NCBI RefSeq assembly: GCF_008831285.2 | Contig: NC_045140.1 | Span: 539,528-599,527, forward strand | DNA from: Nymphaea colorata | Lineage: Eukaryota; Streptophyta; Magnoliopsida; Nymphaeales; Nymphaeaceae | Length of the DNA stretch: 60,000 nucleotides | Direction of reading: 5' to 3' | In this document: in pieces, positions 22,991 through 35,000 of the stretch | Numbering within the stretch: position 1 is the first letter of the stretch | Layout: every line of letters starts with the position of its first letter | Notes under the pieces: generated by a model | Database searches by the model: none | The model's input: only the letters and a program-made list of their open reading frames with translations | What the model was told of the DNA's origin: nothing | Position numbers and translations under genes: made by a program

Positions 22991-24102
22991 GAATCCTCAT
23001 ATTGTCACGCATCTCAGATTCTCACTGAAGGACAGAATTACTTCGAGACTCTGTTGTTTTTTTTTTATTCAATAATATTGATGCTGCATGAAATGCATTA
23101 CATCAAATTATTTTTTAAATTCATATATTAAGTACTTTAATGCTCGTGTTAATAATGAATTGGCAATTGTAAGGAACTTTTACTCCAAGTTTCATGAAAG
23201 TCGGAGTCTAAAATTGTGTGGATTTAGAGTAGAAATTACAGCATATTCAAGAGGTTCAAGGGCAAAATTAATGACTCAAAATAGTGCTGCATATTCTTCG
23301 ATTTCCATTATATGTATTTTCACCAAAATTTCAGTTTCAATTTGATCTAGCGAAGGTTTTAGTTCTAAGAAGAATAATACATTTTCAAGAAGGATCTATG
23401 AGTCGTTTGATAGTCAAAACACTCTACAATTTTTTTCATAATATGCGCCAAATATTAGAGAACATTCATGCAACACTAGAATTAGGTGTCCAAGAATTAT
23501 TTGGCGAAAATCTATCCCAATCTTTGGTTGAAAGACTGAGAAGGATCATTTGGAAGTTGGAACACTATGTAACTGTTTCATAACTATCCCCCAAAGACGA
23601 GAGCATGTTCATAAGACATTAGAACTAAGTGTACGTGAATTTGCTCCAAATCTATCCCAATCTTTGAAACAGATTAATCAAACACTCATAAAAAGTATTT
23701 CATTTTCCAAATGACCCCGAAGTGACCACTGGCCGCAACTACTGTTACCGCTGCCACCCAGCAATGTGGTTGGAGCGGTGCATCGGAAATCTCACTGGAA
23801 AGTCTGAAGGGACTGTTCCGGGATCTAATTGTCAGGGGAAGGGAAACCAACCTTTCAAACTTAAGTCTTTGAATAGATTGTTCGATTTGTTTGTGTACCA
23901 TTCATCACTTCTATTGTTCCTTAAAGCTTGATGTTGGTCTACAGAAGATTTGTGGACATGGTTTCAGTGATGATGTTTTAGGTCTGTTCTTGGTCATGCA
24001 ATAGTTATATTTTCTAGTTTTGACATTCAGCGTTCAGTTCAGTTTTGTTCTGTTTTCCCAGCTTATTTAAGCTAGGGTACAAGATGTGCGGGTGTGAACT
24101 AG

Positions 24103-24830
24103 TACACTACAAAATTGTATACTTTTACTGATGCAAAAGCGTCAGTAGAAACCAGCCAGGTGTCAGTAAAAGCCTTACTGACGTAATCACATGAAGAAAA
24201 GCATCAGTCCAAATGTTGTTACTGATGCCTTTAGCGACGTACTGTGCAACATTAGTGAAGAAAAACTTTACCGACATGGTGACGATGTTAGAAGTATTGA
24301 AGAAAAATGTCATTGAAAACTGGTAATTAGGGTGTCAGCTGATATCATCTCTTATGATGTGGTCAGAGCGTTAGTGAAAATAAGTCGGAGAAAACTGCTG
24401 TTGATGTTGATCCTTGAGTTTTAGTGACGTGTAAATGGATGTCACTAGGGAAAAAATATTACTGACGCTTCCTTCTCTACCAAGATAATGAGAACAAGGA
24501 AGTACATTCACTGGCACACAATCCTAAGCAACAAAGGAAGTTTAGCTTCTCTGACTGATTAAATTATCTGTGAAAAGTGCCTGCATGTTGCAGCTGAAGT
24601 GAGTCTCATTACTGACGTTCAATAAAGTATGTCAGAGATGGCACAATATGAATAGATCCTTTTCTTGACATTAGCTAGATGAGCCAGCGAAAGTGCATTC
24701 ATATACAAAACTTTCAATGACAAAGCAAAAATAGCACCAATAAATGTACATTCACTGGCATATGCGGTGTAGTGTGTTAGTAAAAATCCGACTTTCTTTG
24801 ATGCATAAAAGAGTGGTCATCTATGAAGCC
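24103..24830. mobile_element. CACTA-type transposon end with subterminal repeats
   Basis: CACTACAAAA at about 24103 is the canonical CACTA terminus. It is followed by many short direct and inverted copies of ACTGACG / CGTCAGT / GTCAGTA over about 700 bp, the subterminal array typical of these elements. A possible opposite end, TGTAGTG, is near 24769, but the 3-bp target duplications do not match. No transposase is present. It is either a small deletion derivative or one broken end. Confidence 0.6.
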
Positions 24831-25267
24831 TCCATGGTAGCGTTAGAAAAGGCTGAACATCTATGAAGTTTAACTAAGCCACAATGGTAAAAAAATCATA
24901 CTCAATTTTAGTTTAAGGGGCACTATAGTTGAAATTTCAAATTTTAAGAATCACTTATATATAAATATGAAAAAGTTAAGAGGGCTATCTGTATATAAAT
25001 ATGGCAGATTATGTAGGCTGGTGCGGGCAATTGCTTGTTAGAATGGTCCCGAACTTGTATAAACTTATCTATCTGGCACCACCCCACCGTACGCTGGGGA
25101 GACCCATAGCCGGACATTCTTTCCATCACAGCAACATTGAGAAAGTAGACAAATTGAAGCATTTACTCTTCAAACTCGAACATTGGTCAGCACACCTGTG
25201 GCAGAGCTAGATATGGACTGGTGTAGGCAGTTCTTGGGTGTTTTTTTTTTTTTACATCAACATCTTT

Positions 25268-25455
25268 TATAACACCTCAGAAGTTTAGTCCCGTATCAAA
25301 GGTTGTGAGGGATCTTCAGGCTTATAAAGGGAGACTTTAATGATATGATTGTCCTGGTTCCTAGTTTTTTTGGGGTTAAAACCGAAACTGCTAGGGGGTG
25401 GGTTGGGATCCGTCGAACCAGGAGCCCGAGCCCAGGAGTGGGTTGGGTTGTTATA
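25268..25455 (+). repeat. 5' LTR of the TRIM
   Basis: Pairs with 25532-25722. Roughly 85-90% identity by eye, with indels, indicates an old insertion. Confidence 0.8.
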
Positions 25456-25531
25456 GTGGTATCAGAGTCGGTTCAACACTTGGACCTGGGGTCCCACACG
25501 AGCGGACGCTTGTGCCTTAAGGGGGGTGGAT

Positions 25532-25722
25532 TGTAACACCTCAGAAGTTTAGTCTCATATCAAATGTTGTAAGGGATCTTCAATGGCTTATAAAGAGAGG
25601 CCTTAATGAGATGATTGTCCTGGTTCCTAACCTTTTTAGGATTGAAACCGAAACTGCTAGGGGGCGGATTGGGATCCGTCGAAACCAGGAGGCTGAGTCC
25701 AGGAGTGAGTCAGGTTGTTATA
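25532..25722 (+). repeat. 3' LTR of the TRIM
   Basis: Starts TGTAACACCTCAG immediately after the polypurine tract and ends GGTTGTTATA, matching the 5' LTR. Confidence 0.8.
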
Positions 25723-26499
25723 TCTTCAAACTATTTACTATGTTATATATCTGAGTGCCCCTTCGGATATGAAAATCAATGGATGAGTTTCCTTTAAAAA
25801 AAAAAATCTGGCTCCGCCACTGCAGCATAGCAACGTCGATCGGACGCCACTGGATATGTCAAATGCACACCGTTGGTAATAGAAAAACGGAAATATCAAT
25901 TTTACTTGACAATATCTTCTCGCCAACCAACCACAGCGTTAGTTGCTAAATGTTTTAACGTTTAGCGTCTGCCTCTCCAATATATCTTCAGAACTAAAGA
26001 GTAACCTTTCATTACCCCCCTCCTCACTCTTCACTTTCTCAACGAGCAACCCCTTTTCTTTTTTATTCTTCTTACTTCCTTTCATCGCCTTGAGATCATT
26101 ACTCATTCATGCTCCTTGAAACTTTGAGGAGCGAGTGTTGGAGCCGATGGTGAAACCAGGAACTTCGGACCAGGGAGGTTTTGTTAGGGAGTTGAACTAT
26201 AGTTTCAAAATTTTAACATGCACTGAGATATAGTTTTTCAAAATTTATATATAAAAGCTAAATAATTGTAAACTTTCTTATACATTTTTGTTTTTTGTTT
26301 TTAATTTTGTGGGGAAGCCATGGCCTCTGGAACCCCCCAGTGGCTCCACTCCTGCTTCGGGGTAAAGGGTACTATTATTTTAAATTTTAAACCCTAAGGA
26401 GCACTAATATATATATATATATATAATGCAAACCAGACAAACTTTGCGGATTGGTGTGGGCCATTGCCCACAACAGCCCTGCCAAGTAATTGGTTTCAT

Positions 26500-29400
26500 C
26501 TTTGTCTTTGTCCCACCAGGCTTATGACAATCTCAAAAACCTACGCCTGAAATATATAAAAAAAAAAATGATGAATCTAGAACCTTCCACAGGATAAGCT
26601 GCGTCTATATATGGAGCCATCTACGGCTTGACGGAAGGCACCGCCGCTACCATCTTCGTTCCGAGTGCTCAAAGTTGGTTCTCCTTATCGAAGAGAGGCC
26701 CTTCTACTTTAGTATGAATAAGAAAAATGCGTAGAGAGAGATGCTCTGGCTTGAGGGGAGGTGATATGAGGTGTCTGAGGCTCATTAGTTGCATTGATGA
26801 ACATGGATTCAGCATGCATGCAATGGGTCTAAGACATCTCCTGCCATTCTTCGCAGAGCCAGGGGGTCTCTCTGTCTATTCATTTTTTGTTATTAGTGCT
26901 AAGCTTCAATTTCTGTGAGAGATGTCGAAGTTTGAGCCTGACGGCACTCCTGCTTATAGAATTACGTCCAAGTTGCTCACGAAAAGAAGGTAATCTTCCT
27001 GCTTTATGTGAAATTCAGTTGCCAAGGGAATATATATACATCTCGTGTTATGAATATGTAACTCTCTCTTAAGGGAATATATATACATCTCATGTTATGA
27101 ATATATAACTCTCTCTTTCTCTCGTTGCATCGTTCATCTGGTTGGCCAGCGGCTGGTAGGAGGCCAGTCGCTTGTTTAAATCTCAAAAGCACATGTCTCG
27201 ATGAAGTCTGTTAGCGAAAAAGCATATACCTCAACGAGCGTAGCATAATTGTGTTTCGATTCTCATGGGTGTTACTTTTTCTTGGACCGCAAAAGATGAA
27301 ACATACTTCATCGAGTTGAAGGCGATCCATTGCCCGCCCAAACCCTGACATAGGGTAGGACTCCGAGGCAAAACGAAAAAGAGAAGAGGAAGGGCGCGGC
27401 CTTCAGGCTTCTCTTCAGGTAATGGATTGCAATATATCTGTGTAGTTATCCAGCACATCTCACCTTTTGGCCAGATTCAAGTAGTTTTTTGTGATGTAAT
27501 TAACCAGACTGTAAATGTATGTTGATATTATTTGATGGTTGTGGTCAGGAACATAGGCAAGGGGCCCGGCAGGGGCCACCACACCCCCCTCACCCCCTCA
27601 AATTTTTCGAAATTTAAAATTTTACATGTAAATTTTTAAAAAATTTATATTTTGGCTTTTATTAAAATTTTAATTGCAACAAAAAATTTCTAACTCCACT
27701 ATTGTTCATTTGTTCTACTTTTTTAAGATATGAGAAATATTTTTCAAAAATCAAAATTAATAGATTCAAAGAAATGTGAAATACCATGGAAATGGTCCGC
27801 ACTTCACCTCACCATCAAAGTGGGCATGTAAAGAAAGGTGTGTGTGTTGAATAGCGGTTCCCGTTGAAATGAAATTTTTATGCTAGGTTCATCCACCTTC
27901 GAACAGTCACTATTTTGCAAAGGAGTACGATGGAACAGTCTTGTTCGTTCGACCCCACTCAGATGTCCATATGATTGAGGACAAGAAGAGAAAAAGGTTG
28001 TCCTCAAAAGTTATCCTTTTAGTGTGTTGACGTGTTCTTGTTTGACCCGGACCCCACTCACCTGTCACCAAATGAGGACAAGATGAGTAAAAGGTTGTCC
28101 TCAAAAAGTTATCCATTTTGTTTTCTCCTTGTACATTTTCATGTGAGTGACAAGAGAATCCACTCCGGATCTCAAGGCCGAAGTCTTTCATGTCTTAGGA
28201 TGATGTCTCTGTTATGTTTCAACTTGCATATTAATACCTATCCATTTTAACTTTTTTGTACAATACAAAAAGTTATAGTCTCCAAAACATAAAATGGAAA
28301 TTAGTCTCTCGCCAACCAACCATTCGAAGATGTCATAAAAGAGGTTTTTAGTATGTTTATATATGGATCGGTTCTTGTCTTTCTTTTTTTCTCTCTCCTC
28401 TCTTTCTCTCTCCTCCCTTTGGCAGATTTTTGGTGGTGGATTTGGATGTCTAGAATAAATATTTTTTTTTACGAGTGCAGTATACAATCATTTAGCTCTT
28501 GCATGCATGGTTTGGACTGAGATTTATCTCATCGTATGAGTTAACCACAGTTAGGATTTGATGAATTTGTTACCGCTTTCTACTGTTTCTACTTAATTTC
28601 TGTTTCAATCTTTGTTGTTCCTCAGCTGGTGGTATCTTTGTACATTGGCTTCAATTAATTAAATTCTGTCTTTCATCTTTGTGTCTCTCTCCACGCACGA
28701 GATCTTAACCTATAAAGGCCTTCATTGGATCTTCAAGGAAGCATTGAGCGGCAATCTTTTAGAACCAATTGGAAGGGTGAAGTGTTCTCTACTGTTATCT
28801 GCTGATTCTCTTTTTGCTAGTTATGCAGTAAACCCGATGAGTTAAGGTATATGCATGAGATTATCCCGATTTGCACAATCTAAAGAGGCCATGGAACTGC
28901 AACTTTCATGGTTTCTCTCAAAATTACTTGCTTTATTCGATCTTGAGACTTGTTCTTACGGCGTATTTTGGAAGGAGTAAATAGTTTAGTATGGTGTTTT
29001 CAGTTCATTCAAGTTCGTTGATGGTCAGGGAACTGGAGCGAGATTATGATCACATTCGTTATAGATCATTGTGTAGCTCAAGTGTTTTAAAACTTTTCTT
29101 TTGTTTTTCTTTTGACAGGCCTTGAAACTTGAGGGGTGTTTCTGATGGGTTAAGAAAGTATTGAATAATTTCTCACTTTATCGATTATTCAGGCTTTCAT
29201 CTTTCCCAATGATCAAGAAATTAAGAAATTATTTGAATAATAAAACAAATTAGTCACACCAACTGCACAGGATTGCACGTTTTATCCAATTTGGCAGATG
29301 TGCATCATATAATTATGGGATCATATAGAAGTTGAGTTAGCAGATAGCATTTTCTTAGTTTGCAAAAACGACTTTAGATGTTAAGGTTTTGGTCTGCATT

Positions 29401-31900
29401 TCATTAACCAGCAAGTATTTAACTAACAATTTTAGCTGCTAAGGTTTTGGGCTAGAAAGCATGTCGAAAGGGCTTGTGTAAGATCATAATGCATGCATGA
29501 ACGTCTCCAAAGAAAATGTTCACATCCTAACATACAAAAGTGCAGAACTAAAGAACAAAATTATTGTAGAGTAAATGAATTACAATCTACAAGAAGTGGC
29601 AAGTTCATCTGATATTTTATCAGATACATATGTTGGATTATAGCCATGAGTCGATGGTTGTTTTTCAAAGATGTTAACTTCAGAAAATCTGCGCGAATAA
29701 TGCGAGGTGCGTGGCTTTATTTTGCCTAAAACTTTGTAAGAAAGTAGAATAGAAGCGCACGAAAACTATGTGCTAAATAAATGTGATAATGACTTGAGAT
29801 TTGATAAAGTAATTTGTATATAATGCATGGTTTTATAAACCAATGTATTACCACATGAAGTTTTTATGAAGATGGTGGGCACTTTCAACTGCATCGGTGA
29901 GCCTTGAATCTTACAAGTCAAGCGCTCAATCGGATGGGTTTGGATTGACACCTCGTATCCATGGTTTTTAGTAAGGGATAAACTCGATGTACTGAACTGA
30001 TTTTCATGGATGCAAAGGGTGCAAAAGGGAGAGCGAGAACGAGAGAGGGAGAGAGACCTGTTAATGGAGTCATCGTTGAGTCGATCTCCATTAATAAGTT
30101 GACTGTCAAAACCCCCATGAACCACCATTGATGTTGCCCTTTCTAATTTGGTTCTTTATTTTCTACGTTAAGAGGGATGCGTAGGGATTCGCATTCCTAA
30201 CCTCTACGGGAAAGAGAAAGGCGGAGGAAGCTGTCAGAGGAGAGGTAAAGAGGGGAAGAGAAAGGAAGGACCACAATGGTTTGAAGCTAGAATTTTCATG
30301 CATGGGCCATGTTTCCTATGCTATTATCCTTGAAGAGGGAAGTGATTGTTTGGTCTGGTTTGGAAAACAATAAAGATGCAACAGCCAGTGCTCTGTGGCT
30401 TTTGTATTTGGCCTTCAAAACCTTGGAGATCTATCTATTAGTTGCAGAACTGCAAGGAAGCCATGGGTGTTCGTTGGCACAAGATTTAATGAAAAGCTGA
30501 CTCTGCCTCTCCTATTTAGAGAAGCTATGAAGGAATGGATGACCTTTGCTTTTGAAAGGGTTTGGGTGTTGTCTAAGATATGGGTGTTGCTTTAATTTCC
30601 CTTTGCTTATTTGTGTAATTTGGTTGTTGTTGGCTCCATGTTGCAGAAATCTGTGGAGAGATGTTCACAGCGTGTGCTTGGTGAAGGCGTGGACGAGAGA
30701 CCTTTCACGAAGGAGGTTGGCCTTCGAGTCGCTTTTAACAATCACCCTCTGTGTTTGTGTTTCTGGTTTGCTATCATTCAGTTAGCAGTGATCTGCTTTT
30801 CCTGCACGTTAAAGATTGCAACAGCTTTGAAAACTTTCCCTACCAACCAAGTGTGATATGACACCCTTGAATGGCTCTCCATGAACGCTGTTGAAGTTCT
30901 TTCTCTGCTGGATGGTCTATCGGGACACTGCCCACAGATTTTTCTGTGTATTATGTTTGTTGGTGAAGGCAGGTCAGTAATCTTTCATCTGCCTCTTCTC
31001 TCATTTTTGCAGATCCTGCTGCGCATTAGACTGAATCTAGTCATTTTGGACAGTAATCCACATGATTCAATTGTTCGTCTCCTTGGAAGTGTTATGCTCC
31101 TAATATTTTAAGTACTCGATTTTGTGTGAGAATCTTACTTCCTGTACAGGTCTTTATTTGCTCGTTTATCATGCTTTTGTACAGATTTTGTTTTTAATAC
31201 AGTCGAAGTTGATTCTTCGCCACCTTCTATTAAAAAAAAAATGCATGAACAGAGATACTCTGGCTTGAAGGGTGAGTCGTAAGAGGTGTCTCATACCCTT
31301 TCACAATACCTATTACCTTGTGGCATTCATTTTCTCATTCTAGCTATTTTCAACATGACTTTTCTCACGTCCGTTTTGACAGTCTTTTCTTATTCATTCC
31401 AAGTTAAATTTCATGGATTCGACAAAAGGTTTGAAGTCATTTCCTAGCGTTCCTTCTAAAGACACAGGGTCATCCTATCTGTGCAATTTTTTTTCTTTCA
31501 TTTATACTAAGCTTTGTATAAGAGAATTAGAAGTCCAAGGTACTACTGGAGAAATGTTGAAGTTGCTGGCAAAGAACGTAATCTTCCACCATTATTTGCC
31601 AAGGGAATCAAGTTTCATGTTATTGTTAATAATCATATACATCTGTCTCTCTCAAATTGGTATTCGCCAGTTAGTTTCATCCCATGCATGAATGAAATAA
31701 TTTGAGTCATCCGATCTAATTTAACAAATTGGCGATTCATTTCATCGAAACGGTTTCCTCCCTCATCCCCGGACCTTTCTTCGGCACCTGAGTGAAAAGC
31801 GAAACACAAATTGATTAAAATGAAACACAAACTGAACACATCGGACACCAGCGCAACTTGTCCTTTTAGACCAACTTTGACACGGAACACATATTTTTGG
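26500..31900. other. Gene-poor stretch with traces of a duplicated, possibly once-coding sequence
   Basis: No complete gene is visible. Two places resemble each other: 26727-26780 and 31240-31300 (ATGC, AGAGAGATGCTCTGGCTTGA against CAGAGATACTCTGGCTTGAA, then GAGGTGTCT). After them, 26900-27030 and 31510-31615 share a GAAGTT...GTAATCTTCC...GCCAAGGGAA pattern. In the second, the frame from 31514 reads RSPRYYWRNVEVAGKERNLP, which looks protein-like. These may be remnants of one duplicated exon or retrocopy. No family is recognised. Confidence 0.35.
27930..28120. repeat. Tandem pair of hairpin-forming units (about 98 bp each)
   Basis: Unit 1 holds TTGAGGACAA ... TTGTCCTCAA (27975-28007). Unit 2 holds TGAGGACAA ... 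TTGTCCTCA (28073-28103). The loops are similar, and GACCCCACTCA upstream and AAAGTTATCC downstream are also repeated. Each can form a 9-10-bp stem with a 13-bp loop on either strand. Confidence 0.7.
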
Positions 31901-32078
31901 AACGGGAACATATGTTCCGGTTACCAAACGTTGTCTGTGGTGCACGCAAATACGGTCTCTCGACATCGCTTCACTCTCTTCACGTTTCCGTACTCAAGGG
32001 GCACGTCGAAGCTTGTCACGGAGATCTCGCTCCCACCTTCCTGATTCTTGCTGGGGCAGAGCTCATCGAGAGAGAGAG

Positions 32079-35000
32079 ATGCCTGTCTTTCCCTGCACCA
32101 CGCTTGATCCTGCAGTCTCGCTTCTCCCCAATATCCCAGTGGCACTGCCTCCTGTTCGCTCACTTGTGCCTTCACTACCAACCTCAATTCTGAGAAGTGG
32201 GCAACCTGTTTTCGCACCTCTCTGCCCTCAACGGCTACTTTTCACTCCTCTCATTGAATCCGCCGCTTCTTGCCCATCATCTTCGCGCCGGAGTTACCCT
32301 GCCAAGAGCTGGGTCAATGCTGTCGGGAAGGGTACTGAAGCCTCCACGCCGAGTGCGAAGGTCTCTCCGGTGGAAGCTCTTCGAAGGCTTCTTAGTTCTC
32401 CTGGTGTACATCAGGGACCGGCTTGCTTCGACGCCCTTAGTGCGAAGCTTGTAGAGATGGCGGGATTCGATTACTGTTTCATGAGTGGTATGCTCTGATT
32501 CTCCTCTTTCTGAACATTATTTCTTCCTGTTCCGATCAGCAAACACTGGTCTCTGTTTGGCGCATGTTGAGCTCATTCCAGGCCCATATCCAGCTCACGT
32601 TCAGCATATCCTTTCTTTCTTTCTCTTTTTCTCCCTTTGCCAAGGAGACAGTAGGAGAAGGCTTTGGTGGAAGATAGAACAAGAGAGAGAGATAGGAAGA
32701 ATGAAAAAGAGAGAACTGTTCAAGCAGCTCGAAAATGAAGCACTTTTTTAACAGATATCGTCAAACTGCTCTGCGATATGTATTTCGTAATTATGATTGC
32801 TTAATGGTTCATATGAGATTTGTTTGATTTTTATCACGGGTGGAAGTTAACAGGAACTAATAACAGAAACAATATTCATCGGACCAGTCTCAGGATACTG
32901 CTGAATCATGGTAGATGTAAATATGAAGTGGTGGTGGCAATGCTTGCCACTGAGTTGCGAAGAAAAATGAGTTACTTGTTTCTTATAAATTTTCCGTTAC
33001 ATTGGAGATTAATTTACTTCATGATTTTGAGGAAGACAACTATTTTTAAGTCATAGTTACATAGATGTTGTGAAATGTTGCTACAAGTCTTCCAGAGTTA
33101 ATTTCCTTTAGATGTAATGATCTTGATAATCTAAACTAGCGAATGGATATTATATATCCGTACAGGATTTTCTGTTTCAGCTGCTAGGTTGGCATTGCCT
33201 GATGTTGGCCTCATCTCGTATGGAGAAATGGTTGATCAAGGATGTCAAATAACAAATGCTGTATCTATCCCCGTCATAGGAGATGGAGACAATGGATATG
33301 GAAACCATATGAGTGTCAAGAGAACAGTCAAAGGATTCATCAAAGCTGGATTTGCGGGGATTATACTTGAAGACCAGGTAGTCTGCTATTTCATTTTTTT
33401 TGTGTTTTTGTATTTGCTCTAATCTTATGTGAATTTGTGAGCCATCCTCTGTTTGTTGGTTCAGCTTTTGTACAGGAATTTTCTACCGATAAATGGTGGT
33501 TAGGGCCTGTTGGTCAGACAAATATCCAGCATATTTTTTGATGCTGGACCTGGTTATGTGTTATTCTGATGTTTGGTTATAATCATAGTAAATACAAATA
33601 TTTTTGTTCTCACATAGTTGGTGTGGACTTGAACACAAATATATTATGGCTACTTTCGCCCATATCATGCTTGAATTATTCAAATTTATGAGTTTTCCCT
33701 AATTTGTTAATTTGGTCAAAGCAAATAAGAGACTCGGTGTTATCATTAATTCCTGAGAAACATACAAACAGGAGAAAGATTAAAATCTTCTCTTTTCTCT
33801 TGTTTTCTCACTAAATACACAACACATCTCAAGAGCATGAAAAACTAGAATTATTGGAGCCTTAAAAATGCGAAGTTGTGGAATATGAATTTCTAAATCT
33901 ACAATCAAAGAGGCCCTTATAATTGTTAGACAAGATGTTGGAATTTCTTTTCAATCAATAACAAATGTGTTTATCATTTGCTTTTGGCAGATAAATAGTT
34001 TGGTTTGCTTGCTAGAAGAAATGTCTCTGAGAAACATATATTGTAACTCAATGGTGTTTGATGTGTAATATCCTGGAACCTTCTTTTGGTTCCTTGGCCA
34101 GGCAAGCTAGATCAGGACATTTGTTGTTGCGTATGTTGAAAATGCTGCTTTCATATGTCAGTCAGTTCTACATTAATTGGGATATCTGAGAACTGGAACC
34201 AAAGGCTTATTTTCTTTTGGTCAGTTTTTATCGGAGATTTAGAACTCGATTTGCTTCATGACCTTTATGCTTTCTTTCTTAGGCTACTGTGAAGAAAGTG
34301 AAGACTATTCAGTCAGTTGACCAGCTTGGAAGTAACAGAAAGTATAGAGGGAGATGATTAGCTGGATTTATGTTTGGATTATTTGTCAAAGGTTCATGAG
34401 TTTTGCTTTTGTTCCATTTCATGAAACACTTGGCATAGCAGAAACTCGGTTGTGTGGAACTTATCCTCAGTTGCAACTAGCATAAACATACTGCAGCATG
34501 CTTAAATAAAGTTATTGCAGTATCCCGTGTTATATGTTCCTCTTCCCAGGTCCATTCACTAAGGTTTGCAGATGCACCTATACTTCTGTTCATATGGAAT
34601 AAGTAATAGTTCACAGTGAGCAAGTAAGGATTCTGTTTGATTGTTTATTGTTTTTTGGATTTGGATTGACAACATTCATTGCCTTGTTGATTACTTTTAT
34701 CTACTCAGTTGTCATCATGGTGTAACTGAGAAACTGGGTATGTTATTGATTATGTGCTTGGTATATGAATCACTTCCAGTAATTTTGGTTGGGAACTTTG
34801 GTGCACAAGATGTTCATGTTTCTCAGCCATTTTTATTCCGTGGCATATGTTTCATAAGCTTTTTCCTGTCTCTCTCCTTTAAGGTCTCTCCAAAAGCATG
34901 TGGTCATACACAAGGGAGAAAAGTGGTTTCAAGAGAGGAGGCTGTTATGCGCATAAAAGCAGCTGTGGATGCCCGCAATGAAAGCGGATTGGATATAGTT

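Larger units (their letters stand above)
25268..25722 (+). mobile_element. TRIM: terminal-repeat retrotransposon in miniature
   Basis: Two direct repeats of about 190 bp (25268-25455 and 25532-25722) both run from (T)GTAACACCTCAGAAG or its variant to GGTTGTTATA. Directly after the first is TGGTATCAGAG (25457-25467), the primer-binding site for initiator tRNA-Met. Directly before the second is the polypurine tract AAGGGGGGTGGA (25519-25530). The internal part is only about 75 bp and has no coding capacity. ATCTT at 25262-25266 and 25722-25726 is a candidate 5-bp target duplication, which would shift the edges by one base. It depends on another element's enzymes for movement. Confidence 0.85.

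Noticed and set aside
22149-23028. Several overlapping frames of 67-123 codons in the GC-rich cluster
   Set aside because: High GC lengthens chance frames. The repeats are not multiples of a codon-preserving unit and no domain is seen. Kept as a repeat cluster.
30309-30856. Plus-strand frames of 63-81 codons
   Set aside because: No recognisable domain, overlapping in different frames, and no consistent splice pattern was found.
32013-32078. Upstream extension of the mutase-like first exon by 22 codons
   Set aside because: It would start at a TTG codon. The first in-frame ATG, at 32079, gives a good transit-peptide-like N-terminus.
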